Below, in pieces: positions 1-7,279 of a stretch of 10,693 nt of DNA (the stretch's first letter is position 1; each line of letters starts with the position of its first letter). The stretch comes from Syntrophobacterales bacterium (lineage in GTDB: Bacteria > Desulfobacterota > Syntrophorhabdia > Syntrophorhabdales > WCHB1-27). Under the pieces are notes generated by a model, which had not been told where the DNA came from, made no database searches, and was given only the letters and a program-made list of their open reading frames with translations. The DNA is taken from positions 1 through 10,693 of the forward strand of contig JADGQN010000126.1 in NCBI GenBank assembly GCA_017881765.1. The letters run 5' to 3'. The position numbers and the translations under genes are program-made.

Positions 1-1
1 G

Positions 2-769
2 TATCTCAAGTTTTTCAAGGAATTCGGCAGGATCCTGAAAGAGGGCATCTACTTTGACGTTGCAAAGAGAGAAACCATAGCCGACCTGCTTCTGCTACCA
101 TCAACAAAGACCGAGAAGGATGCTTTCACAACCCTTCAAAAGTATGTCGAGGGTATGAAAGAAGATCAGAAAGAGATCTACTATATCACCAGCACCTCTC
201 TGGAAGAGGCGCAAAAAAGCCCGTATCTCGAAGCCTTCACAGACAAAGACTATGAAGTGCTTATCATGCTCGATGAGATCGATGACGTCGTGATGGGAGG
301 CTTCGAATATAAAGGAAAACATTTGAAATCAGTAAGCCGGGGCGACATCGATCTGAAAGGTGAGACCGGTGGGAAGGAAAAGACCAGGCAGAAGTATACA
401 AAGCTCCTCGACCTCATCAAAGAAAGGCTGAAAGACGACGTGAAAGACGTGCGCCTCTCGGGGAGGCTCAAAGACTCTCCTTGCTGTCTCGTGACCGATA
501 CGGGCGATCTCGACCCGCAGACAGAAAAGATATTACGGGCCATGGGACAGGAGGTTCCCGGGGGCAAGAGGATTCTCGAGATAAATCAGGATCACCCGCT
601 TTTCGAGATGATGAATGGCATCTTCGAGAAGGATAAAAAGAGTCCTCTCCTCGACGAATACATCGGGCTGCTTTACGACCAGGCGCTCCTCCTGGAAGGC
701 TCCAAGCCCAAGGATCCCGTGGCGCTGGCCAGAACAGTGGCCCGGCTCATGCTGAAGGGAGCGGAATAG
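2..769 (+). CDS. htpG: Molecular chaperone HtpG (Hsp90), C-terminal part
   Basis: The reading frame is open from the left edge and ends at TAG, giving the last 255 residues of bacterial Hsp90, an ATP-dependent cytosolic dimer that remodels client proteins. Family landmarks include FKEFGRILKEG, the segment YVEGMKEDQKEIYYIT that joins the middle and C-terminal domains, a SPYLEAF stretch, an EVLIMLDEIDD stretch, KDVRLSGRLKDSPCCLV, and the dimerisation end LYDQALLLEGSKPKDP. It aligns collinearly with my recollection of E. coli HtpG from about residue 370, so the N-terminal ATPase domain and part of the middle domain lie outside the window. The upper part of the frame continues without a stop through the ATG at 155, which is an internal methionine and not a start. 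The gene converges on the glycosyltransferase gene on the other strand, with a long inverted repeat between them. No frameshift or truncation is visible at the 3' end. Confidence 0.97.
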   Translation, partial: YLKFFKEFGRILKEGIYFDVAKRETIADLLLLPSTKTEKDAFTTLQKYVEGMKEDQKEIYYITSTSLEEAQKSPYLEAFTDKDYEVLIMLDEIDDVVMGGFEYKGKHLKSVSRGDIDLKGETGGKEKTRQKYTKLLDLIKERLKDDVKDVRLSGRLKDSPCCLVTDTGDLDPQTEKILRAMGQEVPGGKRILEINQDHPLFEMMNGIFEKDKKSPLLDEYIGLLYDQALLLEGSKPKDPVALARTVARLMLKGAE

Positions 770-776
770 AAAGACA

Positions 777-947
777 GGGTCACGGGTCATGGGTCATGGA
801 GAACAGTGGACGAGCAAAAAAAGCAGTGCTCCAACCAGCGTAGTTTCATGATTTAACGAAGATGCCTAATCTGTTTTTGAAAAAGGCGTTTGCGGTTGTT
901 TTATCTTCTGGTTTACCCGTGACCCTTGCCCCGTGACCCATGACCCG
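777..947. repeat. Heptad inverted repeat between convergent genes
   Basis: The left arm is a period-7 array of GGGTCAC/GGGTCAT at 777-799. The right arm at 915-947 carries the complementary ACCCGTGACCC and TGACCCATGACCCG. Perfect inverted matches are 777-787 with 915-925 (11 nt) and 783-796 with 934-947 (14 nt), so two alternative registers can pair. About 115 nt of unstructured, moderately AT-rich sequence lies between the arms. It fills nearly the whole gap between the htpG stop and the glycosyltransferase stop. A bidirectional transcription end or a REP-like element are both possible; neither arm is followed by a clean T-tract, so a classical intrinsic terminator is not supported. Confidence 0.75.
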
Positions 948-955
948 CTCTTGAC

Positions 956-2635
956 CTAAGGTTTGTTCGTGAGCAGCACCAAAGATCGATCGGTGCCCAT
1001 GTCCTGGCGACGGAGCACCATGAGTCTGCCCGTTGAAAGCAGCTCCTTTTCCAGACGCTGATGGCTGTCCCTGATCGTAACAAAGACCTGGCTTCCGCCC
1101 GCGAGAACATCCTCAAGAGCCTGGAGATCCTCTATTTCTTTCGGATGGTATCCCGTATAGAACGGTAGGGCACCCCTTAAGGTCTCGTCGGGCTGGTACG
1201 CATAAAGCGCGGCATCCGTCGCGACCACGCTCTTTACCTGCTGACAGAACGGCACGAGACTCTTATACCGGTCAACCAAGGGCACAACTATGACGAGAGC
1301 AAATATCAGAATGGCGTATATTGCCGCGCTCGAATATATCCAGAAGCGCGCTACCTGACGTGTGGCAAGAAAACGGAGCGAAAGAAGAGAGAACAGCACG
1401 GCCAACACTGAAACAGCGATCACGGCTGCAAGCAATCTCCATGATGAGTCAATCGCATATAGCCTGCCGGCATAAAGATAAAGCGGTATGCACATGAATC
1501 CGATCAGCAGGGGAACGCAGCCGAAAATCCAGAGGAAAACTTTTTCTACCCTGTGAAAGGTTCGAGATTCCAAGGTCGCATCGATGTATGAGGCGGTCAA
1601 CATGGCGATGGGGGCGAAGATCGGCATCAGATAGAGCACCCTTTTGGTTGACGCGAAACTCAGAAAGACAAATCCGGTGAGGAACCAGCATCCCGCGAAC
1701 AGGAGGCCTTTTTGGTATCCAGCCGATTCCTTCCTCGGTCGCACAACGCAGAAATAGAGAACCGGCACGAGCAAGAGGCCCCAAGGGAGAAAGCCGATGG
1801 GAAATTCGGTGAGATAGTAATAGAGGGGCTGGTGATGGCCCGACGCACCTCCGGGCAGGAATCGCTGAAGGTGGTTATAGATGACGTAAACCTTGAGGTG
1901 CTCTGCCCCGCCCTGGTACCAGAGCGCCATAAACCACGGCAGCGCCATCAGTACGAATACGAGTGCACCGAGCCAGAGCTGCATCCTGAGCAGTTCCTTC
2001 AGATTCCTGTCAAAGATGATGAACGCGAGCACTCCGAGGCCTGGAATCGCAATCCCTATGAAACCCTTGGAATAAAAAGCAAGCGTGCAGGATATGTAGC
2101 AGAGTATGTAGAACAAAAGTTTTTTCACGGGTCTGTCGGAGCGGTACCCTGCCATGAATAAGGCCATGGCCGTAATCACAAAACAGGCCAGCGCACTGTC
2201 TACCACGAGCCAGTGGGCCACCCGGAAATATTCGCCGCATGTGGCAAGGATGAAACCCGACAGAAAGCCCACCCTCGGGCCGAACAGCATGGATGCCAGA
2301 AAGAACAGGGCAACAACGCCCCCGAACGCGAACAGGGCGGATGGAATTCTTGCCACCTTGTCCGACGCGCCTCCGAACAGCTTAAAGATCACGGCCAGCG
2401 ATGCGTAGTAGAGCGGTGGTTCCTCCAAAAAAGGTTTCCTGTTCAACGTCGGGACCGCCCAGTCTCCCGAGATCGCCATTTCCCTGCCGATTTCCGCGAC
2501 CCTGGGCTCATCTGCCGTCCAGAGCCCGTGATTAGAAAGACCGATGGCAAAGAGGGGTAGAATTATGACTACCAGCAGAACAAGAGAGTGTACTATCGGT
2601 CCATTTAGTCTATCTGGTCTATCTGGTCCGTTCAT
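956..2635 (-). CDS. ArnT/PMT-type membrane glycosyltransferase
   Basis: This is an integral membrane transferase of the GT-C fold that moves a sugar from a polyprenyl-phosphate carrier to lipid A, glycan or protein on the outer face of the inner membrane. Numbered from the furthest upstream in-frame start (GTG at 2758), the ADEPR motif at 82-86 gives the first catalytic acid (D83). It is followed by ISGDWAVPTLNRKPFLEEPP, and LVVDSAL carries a second acid (D187). LAFYSKGFIG, HQPLYYYLTEFPIGFLPW and STKRVLYLMPIFAPIAML follow in family order. About 11-12 hydrophobic segments precede a soluble tail of about 100 residues. I chose ATG at 2635 (559 residues) because family members begin close to the first membrane helix, and the 41 extra codons upstream include repeat sequence shared with an element at 10190-10220. 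GTG 2758 and GTG 2695 stay possible; none has a strong ribosome site. The sugar and acceptor cannot be read from sequence. An aminoarabinose or mannosyl role is only a family analogy. Confidence 0.9.
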   Translation of the reverse strand: MNGPDRPDRLNGPIVHSLVLLVVIILPLFAIGLSNHGLWTADEPRVAEIGREMAISGDWAVPTLNRKPFLEEPPLYYASLAVIFKLFGGASDKVARIPSALFAFGGVVALFFLASMLFGPRVGFLSGFILATCGEYFRVAHWLVVDSALACFVITAMALFMAGYRSDRPVKKLLFYILCYISCTLAFYSKGFIGIAIPGLGVLAFIIFDRNLKELLRMQLWLGALVFVLMALPWFMALWYQGGAEHLKVYVIYNHLQRFLPGGASGHHQPLYYYLTEFPIGFLPWGLLLVPVLYFCVVRPRKESAGYQKGLLFAGCWFLTGFVFLSFASTKRVLYLMPIFAPIAMLTASYIDATLESRTFHRVEKVFLWIFGCVPLLIGFMCIPLYLYAGRLYAIDSSWRLLAAVIAVSVLAVLFSLLSLRFLATRQVARFWIYSSAAIYAILIFALVIVVPLVDRYKSLVPFCQQVKSVVATDAALYAYQPDETLRGALPFYTGYHPKEIEDLQALEDVLAGGSQVFVTIRDSHQRLEKELLSTGRLMVLRRQDMGTDRSLVLLTNKP

Positions 2636-2715
2636 CTGCCATCCGTATCTCTGCCTTGCGTCACGCGTATAAAAAAACGCCGCAGGGCGGAGCACTGTTT
2701 CTTCCGCACGCCGGG

Positions 2716-2746
2716 ATGCTTCCTTCCAGGATGCTTCACTATCGCT
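2716..2746 (+). repeat. Second copy of a 31-nt repeat-element core
   Basis: This stretch matches 10190-10220 at 26 of 31 positions in the same orientation, including the shared string CAGGATGCT and the shared end CTATCGCT. At the other site it lies inside a 186-bp element with inverted ends; here no matching ends are evident. It overlaps the optional N-terminal extension of the glycosyltransferase, which argues that the extension is not real coding sequence. A further internal direct repeat of GGATGCTTC (2714-2722 and 2729-2737) is present. Confidence 0.6.
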
Positions 2747-2810
2747 AGCGCTATTCACCGGAGTGACGGCTAAAATGCAATTTTTTCACAGGTTCTACCC
2801 GGGCAGAGCA

Positions 2811-2840
2811 ATTATACCAAGTTATGTAGAAAATAAACAA
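2811..2840 (-). promoter_or_regulatory. Extended -10 promoter for the glycosyltransferase
   Basis: On the minus strand a consensus TATAAT (plus 2811-2816) is preceded by TGG, the extended -10 pattern. A weak -35 TTGTTT (plus 2835-2840) lies 18 nt away. Transcription would begin near 2804, placing the ATG at 2635 behind a leader of about 170 nt, or GTG 2758 behind one of about 45 nt. This promoter suggests the gene can be expressed independently of the kinase upstream. Confidence 0.5.
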
Positions 2841-2897
2841 AATGGACGGAGCAGACTAGATAGACTAAATGACGAGACAGACCAGGACACAGCCTTG

Positions 2898-5135
2898 TCA
2901 GATGGGTTCTTTTCCTTCCAGTACCCGGTGTATCACTTCCACCATTTCCTTCCTGGCGAGGGGCTTCATCACAAGTTCCCGGATACCCTTCGCCCTGGCC
3001 GTTTCTTCAGAGACGAGGTCACTATATCCGGTGCAGAGAATGATCGGAATGTCGGGCCGTATCTGCAAGAATTTTTCAGACAGGGCCACACCCGTCATTT
3101 TGGGCATGGTCTGGTCGGTGATGACCAGGTCGACTTCGCCAGGATGCTCCGCAAAATCCCGGAGCGCCTGGGCGCTATCCGTTTGCACGACGACGTTGTA
3201 TCCGAGCCGTTCCAACATAGACCGCCCCATCTCGGCAAGGATCTCTTCGTCGTCTATGAACAGGATTCTCTGGTTACCCCGCGGGACGGGTCCGGAGGCT
3301 TCCTCTTGAGTGGAGTCGGCTGTGTCGGCCTTTGGAAGGAAAACCCTGAAAACGGAACCTTTGTCAGGTTCGCTCAAGACCATGATACTGCCTTTGTGGC
3401 TTTTCACTATACCGTAAACCACCGAAAGCCCGAGGCCGGATGCCTGTTCACGCGGTTTTGTCGTGAAGAAGGGCTCAAATATGCGCGCTTTGACCGCTTC
3501 GCTCATGCCCACTCCGGTGTCCCTTACCGAGATCACCACATAGGCTCCCAGGGGTGTGTCTGCGTCGGGCAGAGGATCACCCGGACCCATGGTGACGCGC
3601 CCGAGCGAAATCTCAAGTTTTCCTCCGGTTTCGCGCATCGCATACGCCGCGTTCGTGCACAGGTTCATCAGCACCTGCTGAATCTGCGACGGGTCTGCGT
3701 AGGCCGCACCTTCGTCAGCTTCCAGGTTAAGGCTCATGCTGATGCTCGTCGGTAGCGACGCCCTGAGCAGCCTGAACGTCTCCCTGATGAGCGGACTCAG
3801 GGCCACCACTCTGTATTCCGCTTTAGATTTGCGGCTGAAGGTAAGGATCTGCCTTACGAGCTCCCTTCCTCTCAGGCCGGCTTTAAGTACCTGCTCCATC
3901 TTCTGTTGCACGTGCCTCTTATCTGAGACGTCGTCTATTACCATCTCGGTAAAACCAATAATGGCTGCGAGGATGTTGTTGAAATCATGGGCGATGCCGC
4001 CGGCTAACGTTCCTATAGCCTCCATCTTCTGGGACTCTCTGAGTTGCTGCTCGACAAGCTGCCGCTCCTGCGTCTCCGCTCGTAAAACCTCGTAGGCAGT
4101 GCTCAACTGGACTGTCCGCTCCTGTACCTTTAGTTCCAGTCCATCACGGGCTTCACGGAGGGCTTCCTCCATTTGCTTCCGCTCTGTTACGTCGCTGCCG
4201 ACACCGACCATGCGCACCGGCTTACCATTCTCGTCGCAGAAGACCCGCCCCTTCGCCGTCAGCCAGTGTATCGTGCCGTCAGGCCAGACGACTCTAACCT
4301 CGCTATCGTATTCTTGTTTTTGTTCAAGAGCCTTCATGTCCCCGCTGCACAGGCGATCCCGGTCATCGGGATGCACCATTTCGAGGACCCGATCATAGGC
4401 CATCTCGGCGTCCGGCTCAAGACCAAAAAGCGTCTTAGCCCTCTCCGACCACTCAACAACGCCTGTTAAGAGATTCCAGTCCCACACGGCCTGCCGGGAT
4501 GCTTCCAACGCCAGCTTTAACCTTTCCTCACTTTTTACAAGTGCCAGTTCCATCTGCTTGTGTTCGGTGATATCGATTATGGCAGATCTACACTCGACGA
4601 TGGTCCCATTGGCGTCCCGCACGGGTGCGCTGGCCATTGAAGCATAGAAGGTGGTCCCGTCCCTCCTCTCGAGCTCCAACTCATCGACGCGGTTTTCGCC
4701 GTTTTCAAAAACGCCCCTCACGTGGAGGCGGAACGCGTCCGCATATGGGGCGGTCACAAGAGCTCCAAACGGCTTGGTAACCAGATAGCTTACTTCGTGG
4801 CTGAGCAGGCCGGCAGCGGTAAGGTTGGTCTGTTTAACTAACCCGTCCCGGTCAAAGGTGAGATAGCCCACAGGGGCAAAATCGTAAAGGTCAACATACC
4901 TTGCCTGGGCCTCGCGGATCGTTTTATCCGCTACACGGAGTGCTTCATGCTCCAGTTTTAATTCGATCTGATAGGCGTCAAAATCGTCAGCAACCAGAAC
5001 GTCATCCGGCAATAGCGCCGCAGGCTCTTCTGCGAGAAGCTTGCGGACTCGCTCAACAAGCGGGTCCCTCTTTTGCCTCTGTCTCTCTTTGTTGCTTGTC
5101 CGGCTATCGAGGGATACTGGCTTCTCCTTCTTCAC
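2898..5135 (-). CDS. PAS-PAS hybrid sensor histidine kinase with C-terminal receiver
   Basis: This 745-residue protein should autophosphorylate on histidine and pass phosphate to its own receiver domain. A basic N-terminus and a helical linker (about 1-75) are followed by PAS 1 with its PAC (about 78-192, ending SAIIDITEHKQ), PAS 2 of the PAS_3 type (about 205-320, with WSERAKTLFGLEPD and VGSDVTERKQ), and a coiled coil (320-368). HisKA follows with LAGGIAHDFNNILA, phosphoacceptor H383. The HATPase domain has the N box NLCTNAAYAM (491-500), DTGVGM (539-544), FEPFFTTK (553-560) and GLGL (567-570). The receiver (about 622-741) has acidic D628/D629, phosphoacceptor D674 (VITDQTMP), T702 and K724-P725. 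No membrane helix is visible, so it is probably a cytosolic sensor. The start is GTG with GGGAG 4 nt upstream; the nearby ATG at 5146 is out of frame. No dedicated output regulator is adjacent. The receiver resembles the stand-alone receiver at 7758-8153. Confidence 0.95.
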   Translation of the reverse strand: MKKEKPVSLDSRTSNKERQRQKRDPLVERVRKLLAEEPAALLPDDVLVADDFDAYQIELKLEHEALRVADKTIREAQARYVDLYDFAPVGYLTFDRDGLVKQTNLTAAGLLSHEVSYLVTKPFGALVTAPYADAFRLHVRGVFENGENRVDELELERRDGTTFYASMASAPVRDANGTIVECRSAIIDITEHKQMELALVKSEERLKLALEASRQAVWDWNLLTGVVEWSERAKTLFGLEPDAEMAYDRVLEMVHPDDRDRLCSGDMKALEQKQEYDSEVRVVWPDGTIHWLTAKGRVFCDENGKPVRMVGVGSDVTERKQMEEALREARDGLELKVQERTVQLSTAYEVLRAETQERQLVEQQLRESQKMEAIGTLAGGIAHDFNNILAAIIGFTEMVIDDVSDKRHVQQKMEQVLKAGLRGRELVRQILTFSRKSKAEYRVVALSPLIRETFRLLRASLPTSISMSLNLEADEGAAYADPSQIQQVLMNLCTNAAYAMRETGGKLEISLGRVTMGPGDPLPDADTPLGAYVVISVRDTGVGMSEAVKARIFEPFFTTKPREQASGLGLSVVYGIVKSHKGSIMVLSEPDKGSVFRVFLPKADTADSTQEEASGPVPRGNQRILFIDDEEILAEMGRSMLERLGYNVVVQTDSAQALRDFAEHPGEVDLVITDQTMPKMTGVALSEKFLQIRPDIPIILCTGYSDLVSEETARAKGIRELVMKPLARKEMVEVIHRVLEGKEPI

Positions 5136-5336
5136 CTTGCTCCCATCCCACCTGCGCCGCTATCGGACTGCCTGCCACTCAGATGACAGGAAGGCATGAA
5201 GACTTTACGAGACATTCTGCCGCCTCATGTTAAAACATAAGACCACTGCGCTGCTCTGTAAATGGGAAGTGAGAAAATGGCTTGAGGGGAGAAAGGATTT
5301 AACGTTCAACCAAATAGCCCGGGGCAGCCTGTCTTG

Positions 5337-5378
5337 TGGTAGAATGGATGTACAATTCCGGCAGCCAAGGCCGGAATT
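5337..5378 (+). promoter_or_regulatory. Extended -10 box followed by 5' leader hairpin
   Basis: TGGTAGAAT at 5337-5345 is an extended -10 element without a recognisable -35. Transcription would start near 5352. Immediately after comes a perfect inverted repeat, AATTCCGGC at 5354-5362 and GCCGGAATT at 5370-5378, with a 7-nt loop. The mRNA would therefore begin with a 9-bp stem-loop, then AAGGAGG at 5389-5395 and ATG at 5404. Such 5'-terminal stems can protect transcripts from decay; an operator role for the DNA palindrome is the alternative. There is no T-run after it, so it is not a terminator. Confidence 0.5.
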
Positions 5379-5403
5379 TCTACAGATGGAAGGAGGCTTT
5401 CTC

Positions 5404-5715
5404 ATGTCAGCTCGGCTAAGAGCGTGCATCGTGCTTGCAAGCCTTTTGGTCGTTGTCATGGCAATATCGTCCGCGGGCCAGACCGGGCCGCTTCAAGCCG
5501 TGTACGACCTGGATTGGCAGCTGCGCTATTACCTGAAAGATAACATACTTTATAACCTGGACTGGCAGATCCAGTATTACATCAGGGACGATTCGGTCTT
5601 TGACAAGAGATGGATAAAGAGGTACTACCTGAAAGATAACGCCCTCTACGACTGGGATTGGCATCGCCGGTATTATATCAAGGAATTTAAGACCCCGGAT
5701 CAGCCTGAGAAATAG
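5404..5715 (+). CDS. Small exported protein of four 16-residue W/YY repeats
   Basis: This is a 103-residue protein that I do not recognise as a named family. The start is set by AAGGAGG 8 nt upstream; the longer upstream frame (from 5227) has no ribosome site. Residues 1-25 form a signal peptide (basic SARLR, a long hydrophobic core, then SSAG), so the product is probably periplasmic or secreted. The rest is almost entirely four gap-free 16-residue repeats at 32-47, 48-63, 64-79 and 80-95: AVYDLDWQLRYYLKDN, ILYNLDWQIQYYIRDD, SVFDKRWIKRYYLKDN, ALYDWDWHRRYYIKEF. Invariant positions are W7 and YY at 11-12, with Y/F at 3 and K/R at 14. Repeats 1 and 3 share YYLKDN, suggesting duplication of a 32-residue unit. 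The alternating pattern suggests two beta strands per repeat and a closed fourfold barrel or flower-like fold; that fold is inference. A short charged tail (KTPDQPEK) ends it. The gene converges on the pentapeptide-repeat gene. Confidence 0.85.
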   Translation: MSARLRACIVLASLLVVVMAISSAGQTGPLQAVYDLDWQLRYYLKDNILYNLDWQIQYYIRDDSVFDKRWIKRYYLKDNALYDWDWHRRYYIKEFKTPDQPEK

Positions 5716-5766
5716 ATATCGGCTCTGTCTGCAGATCTCAGTCGTCGACAATATTGCTGCGAGGGG

Positions 5767-6171
5767 TTATTTCTTGCACCACCCGGAAGAATGCCGTTCG
5801 CAGCGGGATCCGTCAATCCACGTGGCACCTGCCAAATTGGTGAACAAGAGGTTACTTCCTGACAGTTTCGCGCGGAATAAATTTGCGTTGGCCAGGCTCG
5901 CACTTGTCATGATTGCGCTCGACAAGTTTGCGCCCGCTAAATTCGCGCCGGGCAGCCACGCACCCGTCAGGTTTGCACCCCTCAGGTTTGCACCGGACAG
6001 GTCTGCACCGGACAGGACCCAGTGCATCAGCAACGCGCCGGACAGGTCACAGTCCGCACAGTTTTTAGTTGTTTTCAGCTTCTGAAGGTCTGTCTCATTA
6101 TAAGCGGACAACGTGCCGGCAGCGACGAAGAAAACGATGGACGCTACAACAACGAGGGCGGTTATTCTCAT
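5767..6171 (-). CDS. Exported pentapeptide-repeat protein
   Basis: This is a 134-residue protein. The ATG at 6171 is chosen because GGAGG sits 6 nt upstream; the ATG at 6186 would overlap that ribosome site. Residues 1-23 are a signal peptide ending in TLSA, so it should act outside the cytoplasm. After ETDLQKLKTTKNCADC come about 16 consecutive pentapeptides of the A(D/N)LxG type (residues 41 to about 119), such as ADLSG, ANLRG, ANLTG and ANLAG, enough for four coils of a right-handed quadrilateral beta helix. The end, TWIDGSRCERHSSGWCKK, with C124 and C132, and the C38-x2-C41 pair suggest disulfides in the periplasm. The DNA shows matching 15-nt tandem repeats. Function is unknown; many such proteins are structural or binding scaffolds. 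It lies 52 nt downstream of another small gene on the same strand, which may be cotranscribed. Confidence 0.9.
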   Translation of the reverse strand: MRITALVVVASIVFFVAAGTLSAYNETDLQKLKTTKNCADCDLSGALLMHWVLSGADLSGANLRGANLTGAWLPGANLAGANLSSAIMTSASLANANLFRAKLSGSNLLFTNLAGATWIDGSRCERHSSGWCKK

Positions 6172-6223
6172 AGTACACCTCCGCATTTGGTAAAACTCAA
6201 ACGGCGAGAGAGACAGGTAGCTC

Positions 6224-6463
6224 TCAGTTCAGCTGCACGTCGCAAATCCCTCTACCCTCCACCCGACACGGCATCTTCAACATCCTGAGGGCGATGTAGC
6301 AGAGCGTGCATCCCATTGTCCTGTTGATCATGCGGCCAAGGTATTCTTCAGCAATCTTCCCGCACCGCATCAGGCTACAGGCCTGCCGCACGTCTCTTTC
6401 ATCAAAACTTATGTGGAGGTTTCCTTCCCTCACAATCGGCACTTTTCTCACGGCCGCTCTCAT
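6224..6463 (-). CDS. Cysteine-rich small hypothetical protein
   Basis: This 79-residue frame is not recognised. It has a basic N-terminus (MRAAVRKVPIV), an acidic stretch SFDERDVRQ, then a helical-looking centre with several cysteines: C29, C34, C52, C55, C66 and C74 (ACSLMRC, GCTLCYIALRMLKMPC). The CxxC pair at 52-55 could bind metal or be redox active, but no known motif fits the whole. The ATG at 6463 has only a weak upstream ribosome site, so the true start could be downstream, for example a GTG at codon 8. It ends 52 nt before the pentapeptide-repeat gene and begins 60 nt after the next frame upstream on the same strand. The spacing suggests a small operon. Length and even codon usage favour a real gene, but it is not certain. 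Confidence 0.5.
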   Translation of the reverse strand: MRAAVRKVPIVREGNLHISFDERDVRQACSLMRCGKIAEEYLGRMINRTMGCTLCYIALRMLKMPCRVEGRGICDVQLN

Positions 6464-6523
6464 CCGTACTTACATTAAATCCTATAACTATTTTGAGAAA
6501 ACGCAAGTACTTTGTTACCTTAC

Positions 6524-6718
6524 TTATCGAGAAGGTCCCCATCCTCCAGGAACACCCTGTCTCAACGAATGCATGGCCTGGTCGAAGATCGGAAGGCACG
6601 CGGATACCACCCTGCACATGTTGTCAAACATTGCTCCGTAGGCCCGTCCAATAGGCGATTCAGGATTATTTACCTGCACAAGGGCAGGAAGAACTCCCCG
6701 ATATACCCCCGCGTTCAT
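6524..6718 (-). CDS. Small hypothetical protein, 64 residues
   Basis: The ATG at 6718 is preceded by AAGGGGG at 5 nt, a strong ribosome site, and this decides the start over the longer frame beginning at 6838. The product begins MNAGVYRGVLPALVQ, has a central helix AYGAMFDNMCRVVSACLPIF, and ends in a glycine/proline-rich GVPGGWGPSR. There is no signal peptide and no family I recognise. The two cysteines in the helix are seven residues apart. It is the first of three same-strand small genes (6718 to 5767), which may form one transcript. Competing frames on the other strand (6306-6641, 6512-6742) lack ribosome sites. Confidence 0.42.
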   Translation of the reverse strand: MNAGVYRGVLPALVQVNNPESPIGRAYGAMFDNMCRVVSACLPIFDQAMHSLRQGVPGGWGPSR

Positions 6719-7279
6719 GTTTGCCCCCTTGGTCGGAAATAGGTACGACGATGGTCTATTTGCACTCCGAAGATTACAAGAAACATGCCAATGTTGCCCA
6801 TCTTCGGTTACTTTTCCCTGAATGCTGAGGCCAGGCAAGGACTTACGCGAGCAAATGAAGCGGAGAAGCAGACGTCGAGAACCAAATTCTGCTCTGAATC
6901 ACAGGATTCTGTCCTGCGGCACAAGACTTCTTTTCATAACATCTCTCCCGCTTTCGTAACATGTCTCTTCAATGCGTGAACGGTACCTCTGATGTCGATT
7001 ATAACTTATAGTATCATACTATATTTTATAATATCTTTTAATACCAATAAGTATCAATGACTAATCAGCATTTCGTCGACGATTTCCTAGCTATCGTGTT
7101 CAATGTTGATAGTATGATATTGTGTGATATCTTTAGATACTTGATGGTTGTTTGAGATTGGTGACGGTCTGCTGCTTCTTCCTTAGTTAGTCTGTTAAAT
7201 GGGCCTTAGACTATTTTCTCTGTAATTACGAAGGCATGCGCAACATACTATATAAACTTCATGATGGTTTGCTTTGCAT
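6719..7279. other. AT-rich intergenic region with iterated dyad motif
   Basis: I see no convincing gene here. From 6719 to 6979 the composition resembles the neighbours, with only short hairpins (GAATC/GATTC at 6896-6909, overlapping CAGGA/TCCTG at 6902-6916). From about 6980 it becomes strongly AT-rich. The palindrome TATAGTATCATACTATA at 7007-7023 has perfect 8-bp arms. ATAGTAT or ATACTAT recurs at 7008, 7016, 7109 and 7245, and again at 7473 in the promoter of the helix-turn-helix gene. An imperfect direct repeat of about 35 nt links 7007-7044 to 7108-7140; both copies end in ATATCTTT followed by (A/G)ATAC. The region looks like a regulatory or recombination site and not like coding DNA. 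Confidence 0.6.

Larger units (their letters stand above)
2602..2881. repeat. Nonamer GACCAGATA repeat clusters in inverted orientation
   Basis: On the minus strand 2602-2632 reads as period-9 units (GACCAGATA, GACCAGATA, GACTAAATG). On the plus strand 2855-2881 reads GACTAGATA, GACTAAATG and then GACCAG. The 14-nt string AGATAGACTAAATG at 2858-2871 is the exact inverse of 2602-2615. The left cluster falls inside the glycosyltransferase reading frame, where it encodes PDRPDRLNG just after the chosen ATG. The right cluster lies downstream of the kinase stop. The pair brackets about 240 nt. A related AGTCTATCAGACT string occurs near 10111. This looks like a short dispersed repeat family and not a known insertion sequence. 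Confidence 0.65.

Noticed and set aside
1712..2161. 149-codon plus-strand frame
   Set aside because: It is a shadow of the glycosyltransferase, with no recognisable features.
2763..3755. 330-codon open frame on the plus strand
   Set aside because: It is antisense to the 3' part of the hybrid kinase gene, whose motifs are complete. The frame has no domain pattern and no ribosome site.
5227..5403. N-terminal extension of the W/YY repeat protein
   Set aside because: There is no ribosome site before 5227. It would bury the signal peptide internally and spans the predicted promoter and hairpin.
5900..6060. 15-nt tandem repeats resembling a minisatellite
   Set aside because: They are explained by the A(D/N)LxG pentapeptide codons of the pentapeptide-repeat gene.
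7007..7140. CRISPR-like repeats
   Set aside because: Only two imperfect copies exist, with no regular spacers and no cas genes.
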